Of a stretch of DNA of 64,000 nt, positions 13,319 to 25,525 are shown piece by piece (positions within the stretch are counted from its first letter, which is position 1; the number at the start of each line of letters is the position of its first letter). The stretch is from Saturnia japonica (lineage: Eukaryota; Arthropoda; Insecta; Lepidoptera; Saturniidae): the NCBI GenBank assembly GCA_033032175.1, contig CM065323.1:5952001-6016000 (forward strand), read 5' to 3'. The notes under the pieces were generated by a model. The model did not search any database. It was not told where the DNA came from and saw nothing but the letters and a program-made list of their open reading frames with translations. A program made the translations under genes and the position numbers.

Positions 13319-16170
13319 TTTCTCAACGACTAAACAAGTTTGACAAAACCTTGTGACAAGACCGAGAATCTTTTTTTAAATAAATAAATTGTATTCGATT
13401 TTTAAAACCAAGCAGTTTTCAATTAAAAATATTTTAATATGACAGGAACAGTATAACATTCTTCTTTCCTAATATTTCTGACAAGACAGACGTAAGTTTA
13501 AGAAAATATTGTGGAAGTTGATACCTAATTAATGGTTCACTGCACTTGTTCTGTGTATTTATACCAAAACGAATAAAACAGGTCTTTACAATCAACGACG
13601 GTTTTAATTCACCATGCTATCGTTTTTGTCGATTTATACATGGTACTTGCAAGTCTAGAATTACAGTATGCTGTAAACAAAACATAGTTGTTCAGTAAAA
13701 ACAACGCACTTGAGATATTCTTGTTGGAGTAACAAGTTGACAGACAAGTGCGTTCATTGTACATCAACAGCTAAATAACTAGACCGTTTATTAGAGTAGA
13801 CAAATGGTTTTTCTCGTTATCATCTATTTATACCGATTACGTGGTTGCGTTTGTACGTAGCGAGATATGACTCTATTTGATTAAAGCAGTAATGGATAGT
13901 AAATAACCAATTAAATTCGTTCAAAAGTAAATACACTGTAATAAGTCTAGTTAGGTAATGGTAAAGGATTCGATCTCGGCCCTTTTTTGTAATCCCGGAG
14001 TTTCGGGATTGTCGTAAGATTGTAATTCAGAGTAGGTACTATATTAAAATCTGCTTTTTAATGATTTTTTTAATCACAAAATAATTAAATGTTAAAAGTC
14101 AACGTAAATCTCTTACAAGACAATTTTTATGAAAAACAAAAAGAAAAACTATCTTCAATTATTTTAAAGAGTTCCCTAGTGTATTTTCGAGGTCTAAGGT
14201 GCAATGCCAATGAAATAAAAATGGGATCACCCTCGGAGTGTCCCCTTTCCAATAAAAATAGAATCATCTAAATAGGTTCATCAACAAAGAAATTACGCCT
14301 AAACATACATAAAAACACTCGAATTGAAAACCTCCTCCCTTTTTTAATGTCGGTAAGAAATTCTACTACTTGTCTACGTTTTAAACTCCCTTAACAATAA
14401 TTAATATTAACTTAATTAGACTTAAAATTCCATAATAACATTTTTACGTTATTCATTTACACAGATTAATATGAATAATTAAATTTACCAGAATTATATT
14501 ACATTTTAAGTCTTGTCAGAAAAATTATATTAAAGAAAATTAAACCATTTCAAACTTCCTTTAAAATAAACCAACTATATCTGTCTATAACACTTAAAAT
14601 TAATACGTTAATCTTAAAGTTAAATCTTAATCAGACTAAGTTCCTTTAACAAGCCGGTCTCCACAGAGATCACTATTCATCTTATAAAATTAAAATCACC
14701 AAATATGGTTTAAAATGATTACATACTTTACGTATGTCTTATTTAAAATAAAATCAATAATAAAAAATTAAATTAAAAAAATTGAAATAATAATGTTTCG
14801 TCTCCAAGCCGAGTCGGCGCAAACGCAAACTATTCAAATCATCTGGAAAACAAAATTGCTGACAAGATGTTTTCTTGTTATGCAGTGTTTTGATAACAAT
14901 TTGTAACTTTTTGTTAATCCTAAAAATCCCGGGATTTGTCAATATTAAATCCCGGGACCGGGAATGAACCCTCTAGGTACTGGGTACAGTATTGCTTTTG
15001 TTTTGTCTCTAGAACGTTCGGAAACGTGAATCAGTCTTTGAAGGTACCTATTAATCTATGGAAAATTATCATTACATATTGACTTTATGAGAATATTGTT
15101 CGGAAATACGTCAAGTAAATCAGCAAGCGATGATGATTTAGTATTGTTGTTTTCTCTTAACTTGGCAATTATTCTTCTTTATTGAAGACTATTATTACCA
15201 GGAATTACTTCCCAGGAAGTTTTTGTGGAATCTCAGATTACATAGTCCACGTAATTATCTCTAATCCACTTCACATGTGCACAATAACCAAGCTTTATTA
15301 TGCAAAATGTCACCACATAATATAGGGTTAAACAACACAAAATTTATTTAAACAAAAACCACTACATGACAGACTAGGATTTCGTCAAAAACTCCAATAG
15401 CTCAGTCGTAACAAAGTCGATACCGCATCGAAAGGCGTGGTGCAATCATAGCATGTTGAGAGGGTATTTTGTCATAAAATAGTAGATAAAGAAGCAATAA
15501 TGTTAATTGTGTTATAGAACGAAACTTAGAAGTAAAACGTAGAAATTGTCTTATGATGATTGATATTCGACAACACACCATTTTCACAACAACTGGAAAT
15601 GTAAAACGTTGAAAAGACTGCTATACACTTATCATAATATATCGGAATTAACACAACGCTTGTATTTGATATGTTGCGTGATATATAAGTTAGAGCTCAT
15701 GGAGTAATCTGTTCAATTTTAAAAACACCACAAAACTGATGCTTTGTTCAAATAATATTGAAAATTTAATAAATACAATAAGAGAATTGAGAAATAGACA
15801 AATGAGAGAAAATCCGTGTCCTATTTCTAATTTTACTTTGGCGCTTAGTGATATGTCAGCTGCATCGTACGCATCCTAACAGCATAATATGCTTCGTATT
15901 AATAAATAAATAATTAAATACTATGTACACAAGAGATCATAAATAATAAAACATAACTAAGTAGGTACTAAAATGTTAATGCATAAGTTGAGTAATAAAT
16001 AACAAAATAACGTTTTAGCAATTTTGCAAGTTGGTTCAGCCAAAACACTTATAAATACGACGGCATTAAAAAAACTTAACACAAAATATATTTATTTAAA
16101 AGTAGCTTATTACGTGTTTCGGAACACTCTTAACCGATACACTGATGCATGTATGTGTAAGTAGATGAAC
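13319..16170. other. AT-rich intergenic DNA
   Basis: No exon was recognised. A family-B repeat lies at 15170-15410, and the right end of the mariner element must lie within the first few hundred bases. The rest shows nothing I can name. Confidence 0.45.
15170..15410 (+). repeat. Dispersed repeat family B, diverged copy
   Basis: It matches 17740-18080 in order: a piece about 'ttattgaagactattattac', a copy of 'aagtttttgtggaatctcag', 'taatccacttcac', 'tgcaaaatgtcaccac' and finally 'tttcgtcaaaaactcc'. Confidence 0.6.
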
Positions 16171-16177
16171 TATAAAA
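16171..16177 (+). promoter_or_regulatory. TATA box of the MtnB-like gene
   Basis: TATAAAA lies 118 bp before the ATG at 16289. Spacing fits a start site near 16200 and a 5' leader of about 90 bases. I saw no metal-response element (TGCRCNC) in the 240 bp before the ATG. Confidence 0.6.
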
Positions 16178-16288
16178 CGCAGTTGAGCACTCCCATCGCA
16201 CTACTTGTGTTTGATATTATCGCTTACACGTTTCCGAACGCTACTATAATCAAATTTCGAATAATTTTTTTGAATAATTCTCAAGAAA

Positions 16289-18182
16289 ATGCCGTGTGGT
16301 GGTTGTGGTGATAGTAAGTACAATAATTTATTCTTTATTAAATAAATACAAAATTTCTAATACAGAATATTCTAGAAAATGATAAATTTCGATAATGATT
16401 GTAATTTTGATATTTATTAAGAAGTAATTCTAAATAGGTAAGTGCTGTATTAACGCGCTTTGTAGTGGATAATGAAAACCACTGAGACTTATTTCATTTC
16501 AGAACATTTAATGTCATACCTACCTATGTCAATTACAACAAAGCGATCAAATTTGAACTTTTTAAATACAATTACGTAATCTAAACATTTATCTACAATA
16601 TATGTAAGTCATGACTTTTTTTTTATTACAACTAATAAAAAGTGAAACATGACTCTACATTGTATGTAGAATGTTGTCGGTTGCATTTCCTAAGCCACAT
16701 AGTAGTTTTTCAACACGCTATCAAAGGTTTCCTTTGTTTGAGAGCGTTAGTAATTCACGTTTGCACGATTTCTGTATTTCTACCGTAATATCGTGTTTTA
16801 ATATAATTTTCGTTTGCCTAATATATTCAAGGTTTTACTTACTTAATACAATTTTTACATTATCATTGCAATAATATAGCATAATTGCAATTATCATTGC
16901 CAGTTTACTTACTGTATACTATATAAATACCCAATAAATATATATATTTTTAATTATTTTAGTAATCTTCAAACATAGCGCTAAAAATTTGGCGGCGCCC
17001 TTGTTTGAACTATTCAGTATCCAGGGAGTAATAACTCATCCTACTAATATAATAAATGTGAAAGTGTGTATGTTTGGATGTTTGTTACTCAATCACGCAA
17101 AAACGGTTGAACGGATTTGAATGAAATTTGGCAGACAGATAGTCTATGACCTGGAATAACATATAGGGTACTTTTTATCCCGGTAAAAGTGATAGTTTAA
17201 CCAGTGTTATCCTACAAATATAATAAATGTAAAGTTTGTATGTTTGTTGTTTGTACTGTTGTAACTTTTATTGGGATGGTTAATGTGTTGGATTCACATT
17301 GACATATAATGATAATACCATATAAACAGTGATAAACCCATGTATGATTTTCTTTTGGTTTGTCGTGTTCGTAAATTAGCCGGTGCATATACCGTAACAT
17401 AGAGGGGTGGTAGGGATCACATTTGCCATACATATAGTGACAATCCCATCTATGATATTTCTAGTTATTATTTATAATCCACTTCACTTTTGCAAAATAA
17501 CCAAACTACACGTAATATGCCGCAAAAATTACTTGACTACTAATACTAATTACTACTACTAACATTACTATTACCTACACACCTACCATCCTACCCCCAC
17601 CTACCCTATCCTACCTACCTACTATTACATTATTATTATTATTATTTACTATTATTAATACACAGATATTAAATAAGAAGTATAAATAGTACATAGATAA
17701 AATAAGTTATTTCAAATTATAATGTAAAATAGGTATAATATTTTTCTTCTTCTTCTTCCTAACTTGGCAACCGGTCCTCTTTAATGAAAACTATTACCGC
17801 CATTATCGAGTGAATTATAGTGTCATGTGTTATGACGATTCAGTATCCTAACAAGATGGTGGCTCCCTTGTTAGAACTTTCTAGGAAGATTTTGTGGGAG
17901 CTCAGAATGAATGCTTTCAGCTTATATTTATAATCCACTTGACTTATGCACAAAAACCAAACTATATCACGCAAAACGCCACCAATATTACATAATATAG
18001 GGTCAAAAACCTAAGTTAATGAATTAAAACTAAAAACACAACATGTCACTTCAAGATCCCGCCAAAAACTTCTATAATATTTTTATGTTACAGATATTGT
18101 AAATTACGTTTAGATCAGAAAGACCGTTTTTTATAATATTTTTATAATATAATATATAATAATGTATAAATAAATATGTATA

Positions 18183-18233
<51 letters not shown>

Positions 18234-21200
18234 TACATGAATATTGGTACTTTTTAATGAGATAATAAAATAAAAACTTATTGTGAATATAAATATTTCA
18301 TTTTCTAAATTAGAAATCTTACAATATAACCTCAATTCCTAATTAGAAAAAGTTCTTTGTTTCATGATAACAACATTGTGTATTTATGCGTTTACCGCTT
18401 ATAATACAGCAATTGTTGTGGTTTATGTGTAAGTACCTTAATGCCTATATAGTGGAAGGACGGGCACAGTTCAATAAAGACGCTCCCATTTTGGACGAAA
18501 ACCAGAAGCCGTTCACAGTATCATTATAAAGCTTGTTTAGAATATTCTGGCTATTATAGTGTCCTTTAGGAATAAAGAGCGCGCAGATCAGATCTAATTC
18601 TCACTGTAAGTAATAAAATTAGTTTGGTTTGGATAAACGCGTTCTGTTCTGAACAATATAAAAGGGTTTTTTTAATAGCAAAGTGACAACACTGTACCTT
18701 ATAATAAGCAAAGTAGAATCCGAAAGCCACGGCAATCGGGAATCCATCACCAGCCTGTTTTCGCTGCCATAGCGGCTTGCAATCCTCTCGACAGCTGAAT
18801 AGTAAATATATACTGGCTGATCCCGATACGCGACAAACCAAAATAGAGTCACTACCCCGCTTGATTACTAGATATACATCCAGTCCAGATCTGGGGGAAC
18901 CGGGCATCCACCCCGGGCGACAGTTTCGGGGGGCGCCAAAATAATAATAATATATTGTTGAAAAAAAAAACAACTTGATTCACAAAGCGCCTCGTATCGA
19001 GCGTCTATCAATTAAACATTTGATTTTAAGGTTGGACTTTAGAATCGCTAGCGCTGAATTTGATGCTGTGAAGGGACGGGGGAGGGAGATGAAGGTTAGA
19101 GGTAATCCCCCTATAAAGGAAAAATGCGGAAACAAATAGTTTTTGAATAATTTTTTTATTTTTTATTTTGAGGTTATGTCTATCTAGTACCTAATTGTAT
19201 ATGAATTTTCAAGAAATAATTATTTGTGTATGTTTCTGATCGTAGTTCAAACTTTACCTAACCAATTTTATCACTACATCGGAAAAATGAAAATATCTCA
19301 CATAAAACAAAATACGGTACAAAATGTTAAAGTAGGTCGTATTTGACGTAAACAACACAATAATCATTTAAAAACTAACAAAATAATGTATAGAAAAGAT
19401 TAAAATCTTCGAAATTTTTTCCCATCTTTCAAAGGTGAACTTTATGCCAAATACTTAGAATTTACATTTGTATTGTGAGATTTACAATAAATGCGATTTA
19501 AAAAGAAATATTCCTCGAAAAACTATTTATTTCCACAGTGTGAAATTTTTTATTTAACATTATTTATAAAGTGAAATAACTGCAAAAAAAAATGGAGTCT
19601 GAACTCGACGGTAACGATTCTAAAGCTGAGCCGATTATAAAACGTCCAGTTGGTTTTTATATTTTACCAACATCCTGAGGGTTCATTCCGAAATTACAAA
19701 AAAAAAATTCATTGCATCTTCATCCAAAAATGTTTCACACATGAAGTCAGACAAAAGAAAAAGTTCGAAAAGTACAAATTTATTAAAGGGTTCTTATTGT
19801 CCTGATCACAAAAATGCCACCCATTATTTAATCCATTAATAATCCTATCAAATTAGTAACTACAATATTAGTAACCTAGATTTACTACTACTACTAACAT
19901 GGCTATAATCGAGATATCGCGAAATATCTTCATAATCGAATGATTACATTAGTTTCTCTTATTCGCCTACCGCTAGTGTCACTATGGCGGGCGTTACACT
20001 TACTGTATGGTAGTCGCGATGTAGTATTTGTTTACCTGTTTATTTATTGTTCAAGATGTTGTGTTTAAAATAATACGAAGCAATGACAATTAGTAAATGT
20101 TGTGGCACAGTCGGGAAGATGTTTGCGATTTGATACAATTATCATCTGCAACTGTGGCCCGTAGAATTATTGATGATGTTGATGAATGTTAATGAATAGG
20201 TAGTGTTAATTGGTTGATGATGTTGCCGGGCATGAAATGTTGCATTAAAATACAATAATAAACTTAAATCTATAGTAAATACACAAAACATGGTAGAAAA
20301 AATAGAGCTTAACTTATATTCTATTAAAACTTTTTAAGTCGTTGATGGTTGAGTTTCTCAGTGTTATTTAGGAATTTAAAGTAGACGCTTTACTCATGAA
20401 GCTCTTTAGGTTGTAGGGCGATACCCTCATGTTTTCACAAATGAGCGCGATCTGGTAAGACATATTCCATTATTTCCACAATATTTTTATGTAGTTGGAG
20501 ATGAATAATTAAATGATATAACAATTTGTTAACAGTTGGTGTAAGTTAATTATGTTATGATGTTGTCAACATCTGGTGTGTAGTGTTGTCAACAGTTTGG
20601 TTACACACTTGCTATTTTATGTTATAAACATAATTATCAGTCACGGTTGATGTCGTGACGTAGTTTCTGTAAAACACCTGTATTACAAAAGATGTTTTTT
20701 TAAAGAGTAGCACGTAATCCTAATCCTAAATCGTAATCCTAACACAATGGCGACCACCGAGAGATCCTAATCCATCGGCGGTCGCCGCTGTTCTGCCGGC
20801 TTGCATTAATTTAAATGGATATGCACAGGTGATTCCGAACCGCGATACGTAAAGGCGAGTCACTATGACGGAATTTTCACCACGTGCATGGTGGTCACGA
20901 TCCAGTAGGGAAAAACAGCAGGTGAGGTTGGCTTGGGCGTTTCAGTGCTGAAGATGTAATGCGAGCGGATTAAACATCCATACAAATTCACTGTTTCTTC
21001 TCTGAATAATTTTTCTATATTTTACCCGACTGCGGAAAAGGAGAGATTGTGTTTTCCGATTGTACGTATGTGTGTATGTCTACTTATTTTTATTTTATAC
21101 AATCGAATTGAGAACCTCCTCCTTTTTTGAAGTCGTTTAAAAGGATACATATTATTACTAAACACTGTTATTGTATTTCTGCAGATTGTAAATGCAGCGC

Positions 21201-21300
21201 GAGCCAGTGCTGTCAGACTTGTAAATGCGACGAATCCTGTTCATGCACGTGCAAGAGGGCCACGCCGGCCGACTCCAATATTAAAACCACTAAGAAGTAG
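16289..21300 (+). CDS. Metallothionein, MtnB-like, 46 aa, two exons
   Basis: Metallothioneins bind zinc, copper or cadmium through cysteine thiolates in the cytosol. Exon 1 is 16289-16313 and exon 2 is 21185-21300. Donor GTAAGT and acceptor TGCAG join in phase 1 to give 46 residues. The product begins MPCGGCGDNCKC and ends in a lysine-rich tail (IKTTKK). It has 11 cysteines, at 3, 6, 10, 12, 17, 18, 21, 23, 27, 29 and 31, mostly as CxC and CxxC pairs with one CC. The order CxxCGxNCxCSA...CxC...CxCxCK closely follows Drosophila MtnB as I remember it. A TATA box (16171) and a poly-A signal (21479) frame the gene. The odd point is the 4871-bp intron, full of repeats, splitting 8 codons from 38. 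The splice model is by eye. Confidence 0.85.
17263..17455 (+). repeat. ~200-bp dispersed repeat, copy 2 of 2
   Basis: This is the partner of 1412-1615 with the same order of landmarks. In this copy, the block sits directly after a GTCTGT-type repeat start. Confidence 0.75.
17740..18080 (+). repeat. Dispersed repeat family B, near full-length copy
   Basis: The most complete plus-strand copy. Left end is 'cttcttcttcctaacttggc', right end is 'cttcaagatcccgccaaaaa'. Internal landmarks are 'atcctaacaagatggtggct', 'tataatccacttgac', 'cacgcaaaacgccacc' and 'acaacatgtcacttcaag'. It aligns end to end with the reverse complement of 47505-47885. There is no coding capacity, so it is most likely a non-autonomous DNA element or SINE-size repeat. 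Confidence 0.75.
18187..18230. repeat. (AT)n microsatellite, about 22 units
   Basis: An uninterrupted alternating AT run of about 44 bases inside the MtnB-like intron. Reading frames through it are meaningless. Confidence 0.95.
20745..20925 (+). repeat. Dispersed SINE-like repeat, family A copy
   Basis: Same family as 3215-3420, same strand, with 'ggcgaccaccgag', 'gcattaattta', 'tggatatgcacaggt' and 'ggcgagtcactatgacgg' in the same order. Confidence 0.75.
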
Positions 21301-21478
21301 AAAACATTATACAAAAAGGACTTTATTCTGTATTCAAGATGTAAAGACCTTTATTTGTGTTGTCCAATTTATCATTTCAATTTGTGTACATTTTTGAATT
21401 AACATTAATGTTAAACAGTTTTCCTATTTTGAAATTTCAAATTTTGTTCCAGGGAGTTTATTTGTTCACAATATTTTA

Positions 21479-21484
21479 AATAAA
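21479..21484 (+). terminator. Poly-A signal of the MtnB-like gene
   Basis: AATAAA lies 179 bases after the stop codon, giving a 3' UTR of about 200 bases. Confidence 0.6.
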
Positions 21485-24209
21485 ACGATTTAAATTCTAC
21501 TATGACTAATGATGTTTTATTTTGTTGTATCATGAAAATACATAATAATTATACTAAAGTGTACACGACTTTATTTTCAATTAAAGTTACGTTTCATTTT
21601 TCAATAAATGTAATTAATAAATAAATTTTATTGTTTGATTTCAAAGGAGTATTTCATGTTTCGTCTTTGACCTTTTCTTTCAAATTACTTAATGCATGTA
21701 CCTGAAAAGAAATTAATGTAATGTTACTTAGTAATATTTATTTTTCATTTCTTTAGTTATGTTTCCTTCATATAGTTTGTACTCAATGCGAACATAACTA
21801 TATCAAATCTAATTTTTTCTCTTCTACACTACAACTTTAACAAACCTCATTTCAAAGCTACCTATTTAAAATGCTTAAGGTACTGATTTATAACTAATCA
21901 CTATTAGCCGGGGTACAAACGCAATATTATTGACAATAATTTACGAGTATACTGTTTACTGTTTTGTGTGTTCCATTGTCTGAATGTTCTATTTTTCTTC
22001 CATCCGAACGCCATCTTTTGCGAATTATTGTATAGGTATCTACAGTAAAGCAACTTTGAATGAACGTTAGCTATAAATATTTTAAGCAGTGTTTAATAAT
22101 TTTTAACAGTTATTTAAGAAATATACCTTAATTAAACAGATTTCTTGTAAGAAAACTAAAACGAACGAGAAAAATACTAAGTAGGTATAGATATTTACAT
22201 ATTTAAATTAATTTATAATTTTACTACAGTGGAAAACACACACAATTTTAGGTACTAATTCTTAGTTACCTAATAATTACAAATTACGTAATATATCATG
22301 CGAAATTCATCTATATACGTCTTTATCTCGACAAAGCGTTGTCATGCAAACTTAACAGCCAGTTTGAACCGCCACATAGATGTTTCAAATCAAAAATACT
22401 GATATTTAAATTTCGCTGTGCATAAATTGAACCTAAATATTTATTAATTATAAGTAAATATTAAGATATATTATATTCAACGATGTAAACTACTTCTATA
22501 TCGAATTTCAGCAGAATCGGTCCTGCAGCCATTTAAACCTGATTGAAGAACAAATATTCAATATCACATTTATTAATAGGCTTCGCTCGCGTATTAGTTA
22601 TGTCCCATTATAAGTTTTAGATCTATCTTCGAAAATTACAGATTTTCGTAGAAACTTTCATCCCCCTTTTCACCACCTTAGGGGTTGAATGTCCAAAAAT
22701 CCATCCTTAGTGTTCATCTACAGTGTAATAGAAACCCGCATGCAAATTTTCACGGTCCTCGTCCCAGTAGTTTAGGCTTTGAGTTTATATGTCAGTCAAA
22801 TATCCTTTTTAAATGACTTAAAAAAAGGAGAGGTTTTCAAATTCGATTGTATTTTTTTTATGGGTGCTCCGGCATAACTTCTTTGTTTATGAAACGATTT
22901 AGATGTTTTTTTTTTCTTTGCGTGGTTAAGGGTGGTCTTATTTCAATTTTATTGGTATTAGACCTTCAACTTCGAAGATACACCAGGGAACTCCTCCAAA
23001 TCATTGAAGATGGTTTTATTTTTTGTTAAAAGTTGTCTTGTATATATGTGTATATTGGATAAGATTACCCACTAATATTAGTAAATTATCATAAAATAAA
23101 ATTTTATTAAATTAAATATCGGAAAACGTACTGTCAGTATGTATGTCGTGACAATCACAGCCCGGTACGCAGTCACTGCCCCACGGCTTATCTGGCTTCA
23201 TATCTGTAAATAGATTATCGATTTTACCTTTTAGTTGGGAGTTTCATCGAAGAACATTTTTATACTCATCAAAAAGCCAACGAACTGATAAGTTGTGTTG
23301 TGGTCGCGAATATTACAAAAATAATTGTGTGTAGGTTGTACACTAGGTAGTTTTATTGTTCGCCCGCTCGTAAGAAGTATAGCAACATGCTATACATTTA
23401 ACATGATAAAGTTAGCCATAACTGATAATAATGTACATTTATTTTATTGACTTTTTTAATCGTGTAAAAATAATTTGAAAAAAAAATTATCACTAAAATG
23501 AGCGTTAAAAAGTATATCTCACAAATATTATTTATTATTATTAAATTCTGATTTTTTTTTAACACATCAGGTTTTCTCGTTTTAATGGTCAGGGTGTCAC
23601 ATGGTACTTAGGTATCTTCCAAATGTTTCCTTACTATGCTTTTTTGCTTTTCTTTGACTTATCATAAAATAAAACAATTAACAAATAACTCACAATAACG
23701 ACCGTCGAAAACTTTCATGTTTTTGTCAATAAGCCACGAGCTTTTAAAAATTAAAGCGTTAAAAAAACTCGAAAAAGATATGATTCAAAACCATTCATAT
23801 ATAAGTCAATGTTCAAAACTATTTCAAGATTTCCAAACGCCACTGCAACTGTTCACAATCGAACACGATGAAGAAAAATGCATAAATTCCTAAAGATTGT
23901 TGTATTATTAACAAAGACGATCCTGATAAAAAAATGACCTTTAAACGTTTGACATTGATTCTTTAAGTGATCCAATAAAAGGCAAATGAGCCGTGACTAT
24001 TTGAAAATCGATACCGATTAGATCGGAGCTTGAACACTAATAAAAACTGGAACAATTCTAATAAAATACATTACAAGACAGTTTTTTAAAATTCTTTATA
24101 TGACGTCGTTTAGCCACAATGATGATGTAGCACAAGATGGTATGAATTATGCTAACCCAAGTGAGAACACTGGCTTTCAAGTTCAGCTATATGTACTTGG
24201 CGTCAGACT

Positions 24210-24350
24210 TTTTAGTTGAGGGTGGTAACTAGCCACGCGGGCATTAGAAAATCTACCACATTTATCACTATGCTCAGGCTCATTGCAGGGATTCGAACTA
24301 ACGTCCATCAATACGATGTCCGAACACGCTACTACTGAGCTATCTTTTGG
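24210..24350 (-). mobile_element. tRNA-derived SINE (family D), 5' part
   Basis: Read on the minus strand from about 24350, it has a box-A-like TAGCTCAGTAGTAG and a perfect box-B GTTCGAATCCC, then 'tgcaatgagcctgagc' and 'tttctaatgcccgcgtgg'. The same order occurs in the full copy at 60062-60370. The region can mimic a tRNA gene but no cloverleaf is preserved. Confidence 0.7.
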
Positions 24351-24889
24351 CCTTTTTTCGGACTGTTTTCCTGTACTACATGGGATCGAGACGAATAAGC
24401 TAACAAAATACTTCAAACTTTATGTCATTGAAAAAAGGTAGGATAAATAATTTGCTAAACGCTCTAAAAGATTAATCAATACAATATGTTTTATAAATAT
24501 CTTTTAATTGTATAATATAATTTAAATTTAAAGAAAACATAACTTTTACTACATAACAGGTACTGTAATACATGCGAAAGTATTATTATATGTGCAAGTA
24601 CATGAGAAGATCGAATGAACTGATCTATGCGAATGATAAAAAAATACTAACCATACTAAGAAACACTGAAACCGGTGTTGCAGGTTTCTGATGGGATTAA
24701 TTATCAAATGCGACAAAAACAAAAGAAGCCTACAAAGACAAATAGAAGTAACTATCATAGAAAAACTACAAACAAATATTTCTATTACGTGACTAAGTTA
24801 AGAGGGCACAGAGAATTTTTTTTTTTGAGATTTTTCTCCACTTGGAACAGTTCAACTGGTGGAATACTTCTACCGTACAGAAAATCGCA

Positions 24890-25020
24890 GCAAAAATAAC
24901 CTTGTGTTATATTCATGCGGTTAGTAACTCGCCTAGTGATACCTATGTTATTTAATACAAACGTCCAAAGGATACGGTAGCCGCTTACCATCAGGCGGGG
25001 CGTACGCTTGTTTGCCACAT
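24890..25020 (+). repeat. Lepidopteran SINE-like fragment
   Basis: It contains 'cggtagccgcttaccatcag' followed by 'gtacgcttgtttgcc', a dispersed module also seen at 8975-9020 and reversed at 11070-11180 and 54970-55045. Confidence 0.6.
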
Positions 25021-25424
25021 TAGTTGTATAATAAAGTCAAGTACTTACATAGACGACTGATAAATGTGACGACATTTGTTTCATTTACGAATTGAAGAAA
25101 AAAAAACGAAATTATCTTTATATTTAAGATTCGGTAATCGGTTTTTGTAATTAAATTAGTTTTTGTATTGAAATAATTCTACTCGTTCGTCTAGTTGGCT
25201 TGGTCACTATGTAAATATATTATGCCTAATCTTACTTATATTTGAAAACGTTAAATAAACTATTTAAACAAAGTACATATATAATCTGGTTTTGTAAATA
25301 CATTTTTGTACCTCGATGAAAAATCTTGACATAATTCATTTATTCGTAGGTAGTTTTCAACGAACAAAAACGGCTTGATCCAAGAGTACAACCTTGTTTG
25401 ACAGTTTTTACTTAATTTCTATGC

Positions 25425-25432
25425 TATATAAA
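25425..25432 (+). promoter_or_regulatory. TATA box of the 39-aa metallothionein gene
   Basis: TATATAAA lies 101 bp before the ATG at 25526. A second copy of this promoter lies at about 25880 within the damaged duplicate. No TGCRCNC metal-response element was seen within 240 bp. Confidence 0.6.
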
Positions 25433-25525
25433 GTGGTAAAAACGTAACGTTGAGCATCAGTCTTCTACCTCCAATACATCAAACAACTTTGATTTATTAT
25501 CCTTCAGAACAGCATTTAAAACAAA

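Larger units (their letters stand above)
16314..21184 (+). other. 4.9-kb repeat-filled intron of the MtnB-like gene
   Basis: It holds a GTCTGT-type repeat piece at 17040-17230 whose start-like text is repeated at 17207, then the copy-2 block 17263-17455. A (TACC)-rich run lies at 17577-17625, followed by a full family-B repeat (17740-18080) and an (AT)n microsatellite (18187-18230). Family-A repeats lie at 18720-18870 and 20745-20925. No other gene was recognised inside. Confidence 0.6.
21485..25424. other. Intergenic DNA between metallothionein genes
   Basis: No exon was recognised. Contents are a repeat piece at about 22480-22830 (with 'ggcttcgctcgcgtatta'), SINE fragments at 24210-24350 and 24890-25020, and otherwise AT-rich unique-looking DNA. 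Confidence 0.45.

Noticed and set aside
18072..18335. 87-codon minus-strand frame with an Ile-Tyr string
   Set aside because: Translation of the (AT)n microsatellite.
18566..18973. 135-codon minus-strand frame
   Set aside because: It covers a diverged family-A repeat and low-complexity DNA; no domain.
24281..24350. tRNA gene on the minus strand with GTTCGAATCCC
   Set aside because: Same reason: it is the head of SINE family D, followed by the SINE body.
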